NCBI GenBank assembly: GCA_041394265.1
Contig: JAWKIO010000005.1
Coordinates: 4,526,001 to 4,590,000 of the forward strand
From: Acidimicrobiales bacterium
Lineage (GTDB): Bacteria > Actinomycetota > Acidimicrobiia > Acidimicrobiales > SZUA-35
Direction: 5' to 3'
DNA: 64,000 nt
Below, piece after piece: positions 17,143 through 26,199 of this stretch. Under the pieces are notes generated by a model that saw only the letters and a list, made by a program, of their open reading frames with translations, had not been told where the DNA came from and searched no databases. The stretch's first letter is position 1; each line of letters begins with the position of its first letter. Position numbers and translations under genes: made by a program.

Positions 17143-18048
17143 ATGGGCCAACTCGTCTTCGTCACCGGGCTCTCGGGCGCCGGGCGATCCGTCGCCGGCG
17201 CCGCGCTGCAAGACCTCGGCTGGTTCGTGATCGACAACTTGCCGGTGAGCCTGCTCCCCAAGGTGGCCGAGCTGGCATCGGCCGGCGGCGCCTACGACAA
17301 GGTGGCGCTGGTCATGGCCGCTGCAGGGGAAGACCTCGCCCGTGAGATCGGCCACCTTCGCACCGAACTGCACGACGTTCGGGTGGTGTTCCTCGAGGCC
17401 AGCACCGATGTCCTCGTGCGCCGATTCGAGAGCACGAAACGTCGTCATCCCTTCGCCCACGGGGCGCGACGTGAGACTGACCCCGGCACCGCCGGCGACG
17501 CTGCCCTCGTGTCCGCCGATGAGGGGGGCACGCTGATCGATTCCATCCAGGCCGAGCGTGAGCAGCTGATGGCGGCGCGATCGTTGGCCGACCTGGTGAT
17601 CGACACCAGCTCGCTCAGCCCGCACCAGCTGCGGGCTCGGCTTGCCTCCCAGTTCTCCGACTCGACCACCACCAACGGCTTGCACCTGACCGTCAGCTCG
17701 TTCGGGTTCAAACACGGTGTCCCACTCGATGTCGACATGGTGATCGACTGCCGTTTCCTCCCGAACCCGTACTGGGACGAGGCACTGCGACCGTTGCGAG
17801 GGACCGACCCGTCGATCCAGGCGTTCGTCTTTGCCGATGATCGGGCGCAGGCCTTTCTCGACAAGCTCGAGGCACTCCTCGACGAGCTGCTGCCGGCATA
17901 CGCCGACGAGGGTCGCTCATACCTGAACATCGCCTTCGGCTGCACCGGCGGGCACCATCGATCGGTCGCAGTGGCCGAGCACATCGCGGCAGTACTCAAA
18001 GATCGAGGGTGGATGCCGAGAGTGAAGCATCGAGATGTCGAACGCTGA
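17143..18048 (+). CDS. rapZ: RNase adapter / nucleotide-binding protein RapZ
   Basis: A 301-residue RapZ (YvcJ) protein. The N-terminal Walker A is GLSGAGRS (9-16), with Arg where most P-loops have Lys, as in other actinobacterial members. The C-terminal domain carries FGFKHGVP and GCTGGHHRSV, the conserved RapZ signature. In Gram-negatives it controls GlmS-related small RNAs; in actinobacteria the role is less clear but it always sits beside yvcK. The middle contains an expanded segment around residues 110-135 rich in Gly/Ala/Asp that other RapZ proteins usually lack. An in-frame GTG at 17134, overlapping the previous stop, is an alternative start. Confidence 0.93.
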   Translation: MGQLVFVTGLSGAGRSVAGAALQDLGWFVIDNLPVSLLPKVAELASAGGAYDKVALVMAAAGEDLAREIGHLRTELHDVRVVFLEASTDVLVRRFESTKRRHPFAHGARRETDPGTAGDAALVSADEGGTLIDSIQAEREQLMAARSLADLVIDTSSLSPHQLRARLASQFSDSTTTNGLHLTVSSFGFKHGVPLDVDMVIDCRFLPNPYWDEALRPLRGTDPSIQAFVFADDRAQAFLDKLEALLDELLPAYADEGRSYLNIAFGCTGGHHRSVAVAEHIAAVLKDRGWMPRVKHRDVER

Positions 18049-18952
18049 CCCCACCTCTGCATCCTCCGCCGAACTATCCGACGCGGCCCGCGGCCCCCGG
18101 GTGGTGGCACTCGGTGGCGGACACGGACTCGCCGCGTCGCTGCGGGCGGCCCGCAGCTATGCCGGCGCGATCGCGGGCGTGGTGTCGGTGGCCGACGACG
18201 GTGGCTCCAGCGGCAAGATCCGTCGTGACCTGGGCCTTCCGGCACCCGGCGACGTCCGACGCTGTCTGTCGGCGCTCGCCGGCAACGACTCGCTGCTGGC
18301 CCGATCGCTCGAGCACCGCTTCGATGCCGGCGACCTCGAAGGCCACCCCATCGGCAACCTGCTGATCGCCGGCCTGGCCAACGCCACCGGCGACTTCGAA
18401 GCCGCCATCGCCGAGGTGGCGCGGCTCGTCGGCGCGCACGGTCACCTCTACCCGGCAACGCTCGGCTCGGTCACGCTGCTGGCCGACTCCGACAGCGGTC
18501 CGCTGCGCGGACAGGTCACGATCGAGCGGGCCACCAACATTCGCAACCTGCGCTTCGAACCGCCCGATCCACGTGCGCCCGAGGCGGCAGTGCGTGCCAT
18601 TCTCGACGCCGATCAGGTCATCATCGGACCGGGGTCGCTCTTCACGAGTGTTCTCGCCGTCGCTGTCGTCCCCGACCTCCGTGCCGCGCTGCAGGCCACC
18701 TCGGCGCAACGTGTGTTCGTCGCCAACGTGGCGAACGACAAAGCCGAACTCCGGGGATTCGACCTCCCCGAACATCTCGAAGCCCTGGCCGACCACGGCA
18801 TCGACGTCGATGTCGCGGTCGCGCACCTCGGCACCCGTCGGGCCGATCGGGCCGACGTTCCCGTGACATCGGCCGACGTCGCCTCTACCGACAACTGGGG
18901 CCACGATCCAGAGAAACTTGGATCAGTGCTTCGCGCCCTGCTCACCAACTAA
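18035..18952 (+). CDS. glmR: GlmR/YvcK, gluconeogenesis and cell-wall precursor regulator
   Basis: A 305-residue CofD-like protein. RVVALGGGHGLAASLRA (around 22-38) and VSVADDGGSSGKIRRDL are the phosphate/UDP-sugar-binding loops; GHPIGNLLIAGL and IIGPGSLFTSVL are further signatures. YvcK proteins bind UDP-GlcNAc and stimulate GlmS, linking central carbon to peptidoglycan. The gene overlaps rapZ by 14 bases. In actinobacteria whiA usually comes next; here only 122 noncoding bases separate it from gap. Length is a little short (often 310-340). Confidence 0.93.
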   Translation: MSNADPTSASSAELSDAARGPRVVALGGGHGLAASLRAARSYAGAIAGVVSVADDGGSSGKIRRDLGLPAPGDVRRCLSALAGNDSLLARSLEHRFDAGDLEGHPIGNLLIAGLANATGDFEAAIAEVARLVGAHGHLYPATLGSVTLLADSDSGPLRGQVTIERATNIRNLRFEPPDPRAPEAAVRAILDADQVIIGPGSLFTSVLAVAVVPDLRAALQATSAQRVFVANVANDKAELRGFDLPEHLEALADHGIDVDVAVAHLGTRRADRADVPVTSADVASTDNWGHDPEKLGSVLRALLTN

Positions 18953-19074
18953 GGTTGTACCGGCGTGCCACTCCACCTCTGCTGGGCCTCAACAGCCCAA
19001 ACGTCGGCCGCCGCGGTTCTCATCGACGAGGGTTCTCAACGAAGAGCTCCATCTCACAGAAGGCTGAATACAAC

Positions 19075-20088
19075 ATGACCATTCGCGTCGGGATCAACGG
19101 CTTCGGCCGTATCGGACGGAACTTCTTCCGTGCTGCCAAGCTCTCCGGAGCCGACATCGACTTCGTGGCCGTCAACGATCTCGGATCGCTCGAGACCATG
19201 GCGCATCTGCTCAAGTACGACTCGGTCCTTGGCATCCTGCCCGAGGAGATCAAGGCAGTCGACGGCGGTATCTCCGTCGGTGGCGACGTGCTGAAGGTCC
19301 TGAGCGAGCGCAACCCGGCCGACCTCCCGTGGGGCGAGCTCGGTGTCGACGTCGTCATCGAGTCCACCGGCATCTTCACCAAGCGTGACACTGCAGCGGC
19401 ACACCTCGAGGGTGGCGCCCCGTTCGTCATCGTGTCCGCACCCTGCGACGGCGCCGACAACACCTTCGTCGTCGGTGTCAACGACGGCGACTTCGATCCG
19501 GCCACCCACAAGGTCGTCTCCAACGCCTCGTGCACCACGAACTGTTTCGTGCCGATGGTGAAGGTCCTCGACGACGCCTTCGGCGTCGAGCAAGGACTGA
19601 TGACCACCATCCACGCCTACACCGGCGACCAGTCGCTCGTCGACGGCCCGCACAAGGACCTCCGCCGGGCTCGCGCCGCAGCCATCAACATCATCCCCAC
19701 CTCGACCGGCGCCGCCCGGGCCACCGGCCTCGTGCTCCAGGCGATGCAGGGCAAGCTCGACGGCACCTCGCTTCGTGTGCCGATCCCCACTGGTTCGATC
19801 ACCGACTTCACCGCCGTGCTGAAGGGCTCGCCGTCGGTCGACGAGATCAACGCCGCCTACGCCGCAGCCGCAGCCGAGGGGCCACTCGCCGGTGTGCTCG
19901 AGTACACCGAGGCGCCGATCGTGAGCTCCGACATCGTCACCTCGCCGGCATCGTGCACCATCGACGCCGACATGACCATGGCCCAGGGCACCCTCGTCAA
20001 GGTGTGCGGTTGGTACGACAACGAATGGGGCTACTCGAACCGTCTCGTCGACCTCAGCCAGATCGTCGGCGCCGCCAACCAGGCCTGA
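19075..20088 (+). CDS. gap: Glyceraldehyde-3-phosphate dehydrogenase, type I
   Basis: A 337-residue glycolytic enzyme. The nucleophile is Cys153 in SNASCTTNC, with His180 in IHAYTGDQ as base. The N-terminal INGFGRIGR binds NAD and VND at 33-35 favours NAD over NADP. The start, MTIRVGINGFGRIG, is the standard family start; an upstream reading adds 40 non-conserved residues. AGAAGG lies about 11 bases before the ATG. A strong hairpin terminator at 20118-20160 ends transcription after it, although pgk and tpiA follow in the same direction. Confidence 0.97.
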   Translation: MTIRVGINGFGRIGRNFFRAAKLSGADIDFVAVNDLGSLETMAHLLKYDSVLGILPEEIKAVDGGISVGGDVLKVLSERNPADLPWGELGVDVVIESTGIFTKRDTAAAHLEGGAPFVIVSAPCDGADNTFVVGVNDGDFDPATHKVVSNASCTTNCFVPMVKVLDDAFGVEQGLMTTIHAYTGDQSLVDGPHKDLRRARAAAINIIPTSTGAARATGLVLQAMQGKLDGTSLRVPIPTGSITDFTAVLKGSPSVDEINAAYAAAAAEGPLAGVLEYTEAPIVSSDIVTSPASCTIDADMTMAQGTLVKVCGWYDNEWGYSNRLVDLSQIVGAANQA

Positions 20089-20117
20089 GCCGCCGGGTGA
20101 CATGACCGAGTGAGTCC

Positions 20118-20160
20118 AGGTGTCGCTGTTCGAACGAGCAGCGACACCTCGCTCGTTTTG
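20118..20160 (+). terminator. Intrinsic terminator after gap
   Basis: A perfect 11-bp stem, AGGTGTCGCTG at 20118-20128 with CAGCGACACCT at 20139-20149, encloses a 10-base loop, and is followed by a T-rich stretch (CGCTCGTTTTG). Placed 30 bases after the gap stop, it should separate gap from pgk-tpiA, which then need their own promoter in 20161-20240. Confidence 0.8.
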
Positions 20161-20240
20161 CCTTCACCCCAGCTTCCGTTCCACCCTGCCATCGTCGGGC
20201 ATCGTTCCCGTTCGACTCACCAAACGAAGGACCTGCTGCC

Positions 20241-21374
20241 ATGACCGTGTTCGGAGTGCCCGAGCTCGAAGACCTCGGCCCGCTCGATGGAAAGTCCGTG
20301 CTGGTGCGCGTCGACTTCAACGTGCCGATTCGCGATGGAGTGATCACCGACGACCTGCGCATCCAGGCCGCGCTGCCGACGCTGCGCTGGTTGCAGGAGC
20401 AGGGCGCTCGAGTCACGGCGATGTCGCATCTCGGCCGTCCGAAGGGCACACCCAATCCCGAGTACTCGATGGACCCGGTGCGAGCGCACCTGGCCACGCT
20501 CGCTCCCGGCGTCGAGCTGCTCGAGAATCTGCGGTTCAACGCCGGTGAAGAAGGTAACGACCCGGCCTTCGTGCAGGAGCTGATTGCCGGTCACGACGCC
20601 TATGTCAACGACGCGTTCGGTGCGTCGCATCGCTCCCACGCCTCGATTGTCGGACCGCCCCAGTTCCTTCCGTCGGCGGCCGGTCGCCTGCTGGCTCGCG
20701 AGGTCGACGTCCTCCTCGGCGTGCGCAACCAGCCCCGGCGTCCGTTCGTCGCCGTCATGGGCGGCGCCAAGGTCTCCGACAAGCTCAGCGTGATCGAGGC
20801 CCTGCTCGAGATCGTCGACTCGATCATCGTCGGCGGCGGGATGGCCTTCACCTTCCTCAAGGCCCAGGGACACCAGATCGGCGACAGCCTCCTCGAAGAG
20901 GACATGGTCGAGACCTGCGCCCGGCTGTTGGCCAGTGGCGCCACCATCCACCTGCCCGAAGACGTCACTGCGCTCGGTGGTGGGGGCAAGTTGTTCGATC
21001 CGGCCGCCGGGGGAGAGGTGCGCCAGTCCGGCGTCGATCTGCCGGCCGGCTGGATGGGCGTCGACATCGGACCGGGAACGGCAGCGGTCTTCGGCGACGT
21101 GATCGAAGAGGCGGGCACCGTGCTGTGGAACGGTCCGATGGGCGTGTTCGAAGACCCCCGCTTCGAAGCTGGCACTCGTGCCGTGGCCACCGCCATCGCC
21201 GAGACGCGGGCCTTCACCGTCGTCGGCGGCGGTGACTCCGCGGCGGCCGCCAAGCAGTTCGGCATCGACCACGACGTCGACCATGTCTCCACCGGCGGCG
21301 GCGCCTCGCTCGAACTGATCGAGCAGGGTGATCTCCCGGGCCTCGCCGCCCTCCGAAACCAGCACCAGAGTTGA
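20241..21374 (+). CDS. pgk: Phosphoglycerate kinase
   Basis: A 377-residue kinase transferring phosphate from 1,3-bisphosphoglycerate to ADP. VLVRVDFNVPI opens the N-terminal substrate domain, MSHLGRPKG is the phosphate loop, and PFVAVMGGAKVSDKL, LWNGPMGVFE and VVGGGDSAAA are C-terminal nucleotide-domain motifs. A little shorter than the common 390-400 residues. The stop is 13 bases before tpiA, so they are cotranscribed. Confidence 0.97.
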   Translation: MTVFGVPELEDLGPLDGKSVLVRVDFNVPIRDGVITDDLRIQAALPTLRWLQEQGARVTAMSHLGRPKGTPNPEYSMDPVRAHLATLAPGVELLENLRFNAGEEGNDPAFVQELIAGHDAYVNDAFGASHRSHASIVGPPQFLPSAAGRLLAREVDVLLGVRNQPRRPFVAVMGGAKVSDKLSVIEALLEIVDSIIVGGGMAFTFLKAQGHQIGDSLLEEDMVETCARLLASGATIHLPEDVTALGGGGKLFDPAAGGEVRQSGVDLPAGWMGVDIGPGTAAVFGDVIEEAGTVLWNGPMGVFEDPRFEAGTRAVATAIAETRAFTVVGGGDSAAAAKQFGIDHDVDHVSTGGGASLELIEQGDLPGLAALRNQHQS

Positions 21375-21387
21375 AAGCGAACCCACG

Positions 21388-22167
21388 ATGAGCCAGCGCA
21401 AACCCTTGATCAGCGGCAACTGGAAGATGCACCTCAACCACTTCGAGGCGCTCAAACTGGTCCAGGAGCTGAGCTATCTCTTCACCGGCGATGACATGGA
21501 CGCGGTCGATGTCTCGGTCCATCCGCCGTTCACCGATATCCGTACGGTCCAGACTGCGATCGACTCCGACAACCTCCCGTTCGCCGTTGGAGCGCAGCAC
21601 TGTCACTTCGAAGAGAAGGGCGCCTTCACCGGCGAGGTCGCCCCCTCGATGCTGGCCAAGCTCAACGTGTCCTACGTGATCGCCGGTCACTCCGAGCGTC
21701 GTGAGATCTTCGGCGAGTCCGACGAGATGGTGAACGCCAAGGTCAAGGCCATCATCGCCAACGGGATGACCCCGATCCTGTGCTGCGGCGAGACGCTCGA
21801 GGAGCGCGAGGCCGGCGAAGCCGAGTCGAAGGTCCAGGGCCAGGTGCTCGCCGGGCTGTCCGGTCTCACCGCCGAGCAGGTCGGTGCGATGGTGATTGCC
21901 TACGAGCCCATCTGGGCCATCGGTACCGGCAAGACCGCAACCGCCGACGACGCCCAGGCGATGTGTGCCGTGGTTCGCTCGACCGTTCGTGAGGCCTTCG
22001 GTGACGCCGCAGCCGACGCTCTGCGGGTGCAGTACGGCGGGTCGGTGAAGCCGGTCAACGCCAACGAACTGCTCACCCAGCCCGACATCGACGGTGCCCT
22101 TGTCGGCGGCGCATCGCTCGAGGCCGACTCGTTCGCCCGAATCGCACAATTTCGCCTGGTCGACTGA
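21388..22167 (+). CDS. tpiA: Triosephosphate isomerase
   Basis: A 259-residue TIM barrel. Catalytic Lys13 (GNWKM), His101 (AGHSERR) and Glu173 (AYEPIWAIGTGKTA) are all present, and YGGSVKPVN near the C-terminus binds phosphate. The ATG at 21388 is 13 bases after pgk, preceded by GAAAGCGA. In most actinobacteria secG comes next; here a peptide transporter of over six kilobases separates them. Confidence 0.97.
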   Translation: MSQRKPLISGNWKMHLNHFEALKLVQELSYLFTGDDMDAVDVSVHPPFTDIRTVQTAIDSDNLPFAVGAQHCHFEEKGAFTGEVAPSMLAKLNVSYVIAGHSERREIFGESDEMVNAKVKAIIANGMTPILCCGETLEEREAGEAESKVQGQVLAGLSGLTAEQVGAMVIAYEPIWAIGTGKTATADDAQAMCAVVRSTVREAFGDAAADALRVQYGGSVKPVNANELLTQPDIDGALVGGASLEADSFARIAQFRLVD

Positions 22168-22202
22168 TCGGCGAGTTCCCGCAGGTCGGCCCACTGGAAC
22201 GT

Positions 22203-22233
22203 GTCACAAGTTTGTTACCGGCGCGTCACAAGT
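22203..22233. repeat. Direct repeat GTCACAAGT upstream of the peptide-binding lipoprotein gene
   Basis: GTCACAAGT occurs at 22203-22211 and again at 22225-22233, 22 bases apart, about two helical turns. It lies in the 205-base gap between tpiA and the transporter operon. Such spacing suits two protomers of a regulator on one DNA face, but no regulator is assigned and promoter hexamers near it are weak. Confidence 0.4.
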
Positions 22234-22372
22234 GGTCCAGGTTCCAGCGCAACAGAAGGTGGAGTGGCTAGCATTCCGTCTTCGGTTGTGGGGCCTGTGC
22301 CGTCGGATCTTCGACTCGAGGTCAGCGGGCCCTGCCTCCGTATCCATTCCCAACATGGAGGAGAGGTATCCC

Positions 22373-24244
22373 TTGATCCGAGACAGCAAGCTTGCACGCC
22401 TGCTCGCTTTGGTCTTCGCGTTCTCACTGGTCGCCGCAGCGTGCGGTGGTAGTGACAGCGAAGGCGCCGGCGACAGCGAAGGTGCGACAGACACCACCGA
22501 GGCCATGGAGGAGGTGACCACCACCGCTCCGCCGGCTCCGACCGAGGAGGGCGGTTCGGGTGGCACGCTCATCTGGGCACACGAACAAGAGCCCGGCGAC
22601 ATGCACCTTGACGATCCGGGCAACAACCTGTCGATCACGTCGTGGATCCGCCGCGCGCTGCTCGAGGGCTTCTACGGCGTGTCCGGCGCCACCGAGTTCT
22701 ATCCCGAGATCCTCGCCGAAGAGGGCGAGGTCGTTGCCAACGACGACGGCACCTACACGATCAACTTCGTGCTGCGTGATGGTCTGATGTGGTCCAACGG
22801 TGATCCCATGACCACCGCCGATGTGCTCTACACCTGGGACATCTGGAAGGAGGGTTGTGACATGGAAGACGACGGCACCATCGGTGACGGCACCAACTGT
22901 GTCTACCTCTCCGGCGACCGCACCGGTCTCGACCTCATCAGCGACGTGACCGCCACGAGCGACACCGAGATGAGCATGACCTTCGTGCAGTTCTTCGCCG
23001 GCTGGAAGGCCCTGTTCGACGAGATCTACCACCCGTCGTTCGGCGCTGATGCTGCCGAGGTCAACGAGAACCTGCGCGAGTGGATGAATGCCGACGGTCC
23101 GCTGGTGTCGGCTGGTCCGATGATCTTCGACAGCTGGGAACGCGGCGTGTCGATGAACCTCGTTCGCAACGACAACTACCACGGCTCGAACAGCCCCGAC
23201 GCTCGCAACAAGGGCGTCGCCTATGTCGACGGCGTGCAGATCAACTGGGTCACCGACACCGATGCGCAGATCAATGCGCTGAAGGCTGGCGAGGCCCAGA
23301 TCATCATGACCCAGCCGCAGCTCGCCTTCGGTGAGCGTCTGGCCACCGACGAGAACTTCACCGTCGCTTCGACCGCTGGTCCGGTCTACGAGCACTGGGG
23401 CCTCAACACCCTGAACGTGCACCTGGCCGACCCGCTGGTGCGTGAAGCCCTCGCCTACGGCATCGACAAGCACGAGGTCATGGAGGGTCTGTACACCCCG
23501 CTGTTCGGTGATGCGCTGCCGGCCGCCGGTCTCGGCAACACCTACTGGATGTCGAACCAGGGCCCGTACGAGGATCACCAGACCGAGTACGACGGCAAGC
23601 AGGTCGACATGGCCAAGGCCAAGCTCGAAGAGGCCGGCTACGTCGCCGGTGACGATGGCATCTACGAGCATCCCGAGCGTGGCCGCCTGACCCTGCGGGT
23701 CGGCACCACCGGTGGCAACGCCCTGCGTGAGCTGCAGCAGCAGCTGATCCAGGCCCAGCTCAAGGAGTCGGGCATCGAGATCGAGATCGACAACGTCGAC
23801 GGTGGCGCCTACTTCGGTGAGCGTCCGTTCTCCGATGAGGCACTGCTCGCCGCCAACACCGGCGGCGCCGAGGGCGACCCCACCATCTGGGACATCGCGC
23901 AGTTCGCCTGGGTCGGTGGCCCGTGGCCCGGCGGTACCTCGCCGAACTACCTCACCGCCAGCGGCAACAACATCTACGCCTTCAGCAATGAGGCCTTCGA
24001 TGAGGCTGCTCCGGCCTGTGACGCCACCGTCGATGACGACGAGCGTGCGACCTGCTACAACGACCTCGACCTGTACGCCACCACCCTCGAAAAGGGTGAT
24101 GACGGCCTGTTCGTGATCCCGCTGACCCAGAAGCCTTCGTTCTACGGCTATCTGAGCAGCCAGCTTTCCGGTGCGGGCGTTGCTCCCGACGCCAACGATG
24201 CTGGTCCGTTGACCAACGTGGTCGACTTCCAGTTCGCCGGCTGA
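22373..24244 (+). CDS. Peptide/solute-binding lipoprotein of an ABC transporter (SBP family 5)
   Basis: A 623-residue DppA/OppA-like binding protein. The first 24 residues form a lipoprotein signal with lipobox LVAAAC (lipidated Cys24), followed by an acidic Ser/Thr/Glu/Pro linker. The domain begins at GGTLIWAHEQEPGDM and contains EYTINFVLRDGLMWSNGDP-like and LVREALAYGIDKHEVM elements typical of the family. Start is taken as TTG 22373 because GGAGGAGAGG sits seven bases before it; the ATG 22355 lies upstream of that site. First gene of a five-gene import operon. Substrate (peptide, nickel, sugar oligomer) is unknown. Confidence 0.88.
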   Translation: MIRDSKLARLLALVFAFSLVAAACGGSDSEGAGDSEGATDTTEAMEEVTTTAPPAPTEEGGSGGTLIWAHEQEPGDMHLDDPGNNLSITSWIRRALLEGFYGVSGATEFYPEILAEEGEVVANDDGTYTINFVLRDGLMWSNGDPMTTADVLYTWDIWKEGCDMEDDGTIGDGTNCVYLSGDRTGLDLISDVTATSDTEMSMTFVQFFAGWKALFDEIYHPSFGADAAEVNENLREWMNADGPLVSAGPMIFDSWERGVSMNLVRNDNYHGSNSPDARNKGVAYVDGVQINWVTDTDAQINALKAGEAQIIMTQPQLAFGERLATDENFTVASTAGPVYEHWGLNTLNVHLADPLVREALAYGIDKHEVMEGLYTPLFGDALPAAGLGNTYWMSNQGPYEDHQTEYDGKQVDMAKAKLEEAGYVAGDDGIYEHPERGRLTLRVGTTGGNALRELQQQLIQAQLKESGIEIEIDNVDGGAYFGERPFSDEALLAANTGGAEGDPTIWDIAQFAWVGGPWPGGTSPNYLTASGNNIYAFSNEAFDEAAPACDATVDDDERATCYNDLDLYATTLEKGDDGLFVIPLTQKPSFYGYLSSQLSGAGVAPDANDAGPLTNVVDFQFAG

Positions 24245-24268
24245 GCGAGAAGCTGAGCTGATTCGAGT

Positions 24269-24298
24269 GCGGGCGGGCCTGGCGACAGGCCCGCCCGC
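24269..24298 (+). terminator. GC-rich hairpin between binding protein and permease genes
   Basis: A 13-bp stem with a GCGA tetraloop: the core GGGCGGGCCTG at 24271-24281 pairs with CAGGCCCGCCC at 24286-24296 and two flanking pairs extend it. There is no T tract, so it may stabilise the upstream mRNA or attenuate transcription rather than fully terminate. That would give more binding protein than permease. A TAGGAT hexamer at 24306 may start a second transcript for the permease genes. Confidence 0.6.
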
Positions 24299-24320
24299 CC
24301 TGGTCTAGGATCCCGGAGCC

Positions 24321-25280
24321 ATGTTCGCCTTTGCCCTTCGACGCCTGATCGCCACCATCCCGATCCTGCTGGTCGCCACGTTCGGCGTCTACTGGGCGGC
24401 ATCGTCGGTCGTCGATCCCCGAGACAATCTGGCTGCCTGCGCTACCTGCGACCAGTCGGCCTACGACATCCTTATCGAGCGCTACCAGCTCGACAAACCC
24501 ATTCCCACTCGCTACCTCAGCTGGCTTGGCGACTTCGTCACCGGCGACATGGGTGAGGCCCTGTCGCAGGGTGAGCGCCCGGTGAGCGAGTTGTTCTTCG
24601 AACGAGCCGGCAACACGTTGAAGATGGCCATCCCCGCCTTCGTGTTGCTGATGATCTTCGGCGTGTCCGCCGGTGTCTACTCCGCCTTGCGGCAGTACTC
24701 GGTCGGCGACTACGCCGTCACCACGATCTCCTACTTCGGCCTGTCGATGCCGACCTTCTTCTTCGGGTTGCTGCTCCAGGTCGTGTTCGCCATCTGGTTC
24801 CCGCGATGGACCGGGTGGAAACCCTTCTGGTCCTCGGGCATGCACACCGAGTCCTTCACCCAATACCTGTCGAGCGTGACCTTGCCGGTGTTCACGCTGC
24901 TGCTGATCCTGCTGGCGGGCGACTCCCGGTTCATCCGGGCCGCCGTGCTCGACATCAAGTCGTCCGACTACATCCGCACCGCTCGGGCCAAGGGGCTCAG
25001 CGAGCGCAAGGTCATCACCCGCCATATCTTCCGCAACGCGATGATCCCGGCGGTCACCGTGTGGTCGCTCAACGCCGGCGCCCTCTTCGGCGGATCACTC
25101 ATCACCGAGACCGTGTTCTCCTGGCCCGGCCTCGGTCGCTTGCTGATCGACGCCATCTTCGCCGCCGACCTCGACGTCGTCATGGCGGTGACGATCGCCA
25201 TCGCCTTGTTGGTCGTGATCTTCAACCTCATTGCCGATCTGGCCTACGGCTACCTCGACCCGAGGGTGCGATATGACTGA
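24321..25280 (+). CDS. ABC transporter permease, DppB/OppB type
   Basis: A 319-residue inner-membrane permease with about six helices. The N-terminal helix (LRRLIATIPILLVATFGVYW) and extracytoplasmic loop are typical for DppB. The coupling loop RTARAKGLSERKVITRHIFRNAM is the EAA motif that touches the ATPase. It overlaps the next permease by eight bases. Start ATG 24321 carries only a GGAG two bases before it, and TAGGAT at 24306-24311 lies nine bases upstream, so a short-leader transcript is possible. Confidence 0.92.
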   Translation: MFAFALRRLIATIPILLVATFGVYWAASSVVDPRDNLAACATCDQSAYDILIERYQLDKPIPTRYLSWLGDFVTGDMGEALSQGERPVSELFFERAGNTLKMAIPAFVLLMIFGVSAGVYSALRQYSVGDYAVTTISYFGLSMPTFFFGLLLQVVFAIWFPRWTGWKPFWSSGMHTESFTQYLSSVTLPVFTLLLILLAGDSRFIRAAVLDIKSSDYIRTARAKGLSERKVITRHIFRNAMIPAVTVWSLNAGALFGGSLITETVFSWPGLGRLLIDAIFAADLDVVMAVTIAIALLVVIFNLIADLAYGYLDPRVRYD

Positions 25281-26199
25281 CCTCGCCGAACCAACCCCGA
25301 CAGCGGCCGACGAACTGGCCGAAATGAACGAGATGCTCGGCTTGGCCGAGACGCCTGAGAGCCTCGGCCGTCAGGCCTGGAACCGGTTCCGCCGTCACCG
25401 ACTCGCCATCATCGGGGTTGCGCTCCTGTTCATCCTCGTCGTCGGATTCTTCGTCGGCGAGTGGTTGTCGCCCTACGCGATCGACCAGACCAACGTGGCC
25501 GACCGAAAGCTGGGACCGTCACTCGACCACCCGTTCGGCACCGACGCCCTCGGACGTGACTACTTCGTTCGGGCCATGACCGGCGGCCAGTTCTCGATTC
25601 GCATCGCCGCACTCACCGCCCTACTCACCACCCTGCTCGGCACGGTGTTGGGATCGATCGCCGGGTTCTACGGCAAGTGGCTGGATTCGACGATCAGCTT
25701 CGTCATCAACGTGTTGTTGTCGGTGCCGCTGATCCTGGTCCTCATCATCATGGGCCGGAAGTTCGGTCTCGATCCGCTGTCGGTGGCGATCCTGCTCTCC
25801 CTGCTGTCGTGGACCCGTGCCGCCCGCCTCGTTCGGGCCCAGACCATCCAACTGAAGGAGACCGAGTTCGTGCAGGCGGCTCGGGCTGCCGGTGCCGGGT
25901 CGTTCCGGATCGTCACCCGGCATCTCCTGCCGAACATCGTCGGCACCCTGCTGGTCGAGATCACGCTGCTCGCTGGCACCGCCATCATCCTCGAGTCGAC
26001 GTTGTCGTTCCTCGGTCTCGGCGTCCAGGCACCGAACACCACGCTCGGCACCCTGATCAGCGACTCGAAGGGTTCGATCGACACCGCGCCGTGGGAAGTC
26101 CTCATCCCGGGCGCGATCGTCACGCTCATCATCTTGAGCTTCAACTTCATCGGCGACGCTCTGCGTGACGCTCTCGACCCGAAGGCTGGTATCGAATGA
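25273..26199 (+). CDS. ABC transporter permease, DppC/OppC type
   Basis: A 308-residue second permease subunit. After a cytoplasmic Ala/Glu-rich leader come the OppC_N helix (RLAIIGVALLFILVVGFFVGEW), HPFGTDALGRDYFVR, and five further helices. Its EAA loop is QAARAAGAGSFRIVTRHLLPN. It overlaps oppB-like at its start (8 bases) and the ATPase gene at its end (ATGA), so subunits are made in balance. The start at 25273 excludes 14 upstream codons inside the previous gene. Confidence 0.92.
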   Translation: MTDLAEPTPTAADELAEMNEMLGLAETPESLGRQAWNRFRRHRLAIIGVALLFILVVGFFVGEWLSPYAIDQTNVADRKLGPSLDHPFGTDALGRDYFVRAMTGGQFSIRIAALTALLTTLLGTVLGSIAGFYGKWLDSTISFVINVLLSVPLILVLIIMGRKFGLDPLSVAILLSLLSWTRAARLVRAQTIQLKETEFVQAARAAGAGSFRIVTRHLLPNIVGTLLVEITLLAGTAIILESTLSFLGLGVQAPNTTLGTLISDSKGSIDTAPWEVLIPGAIVTLIILSFNFIGDALRDALDPKAGIE

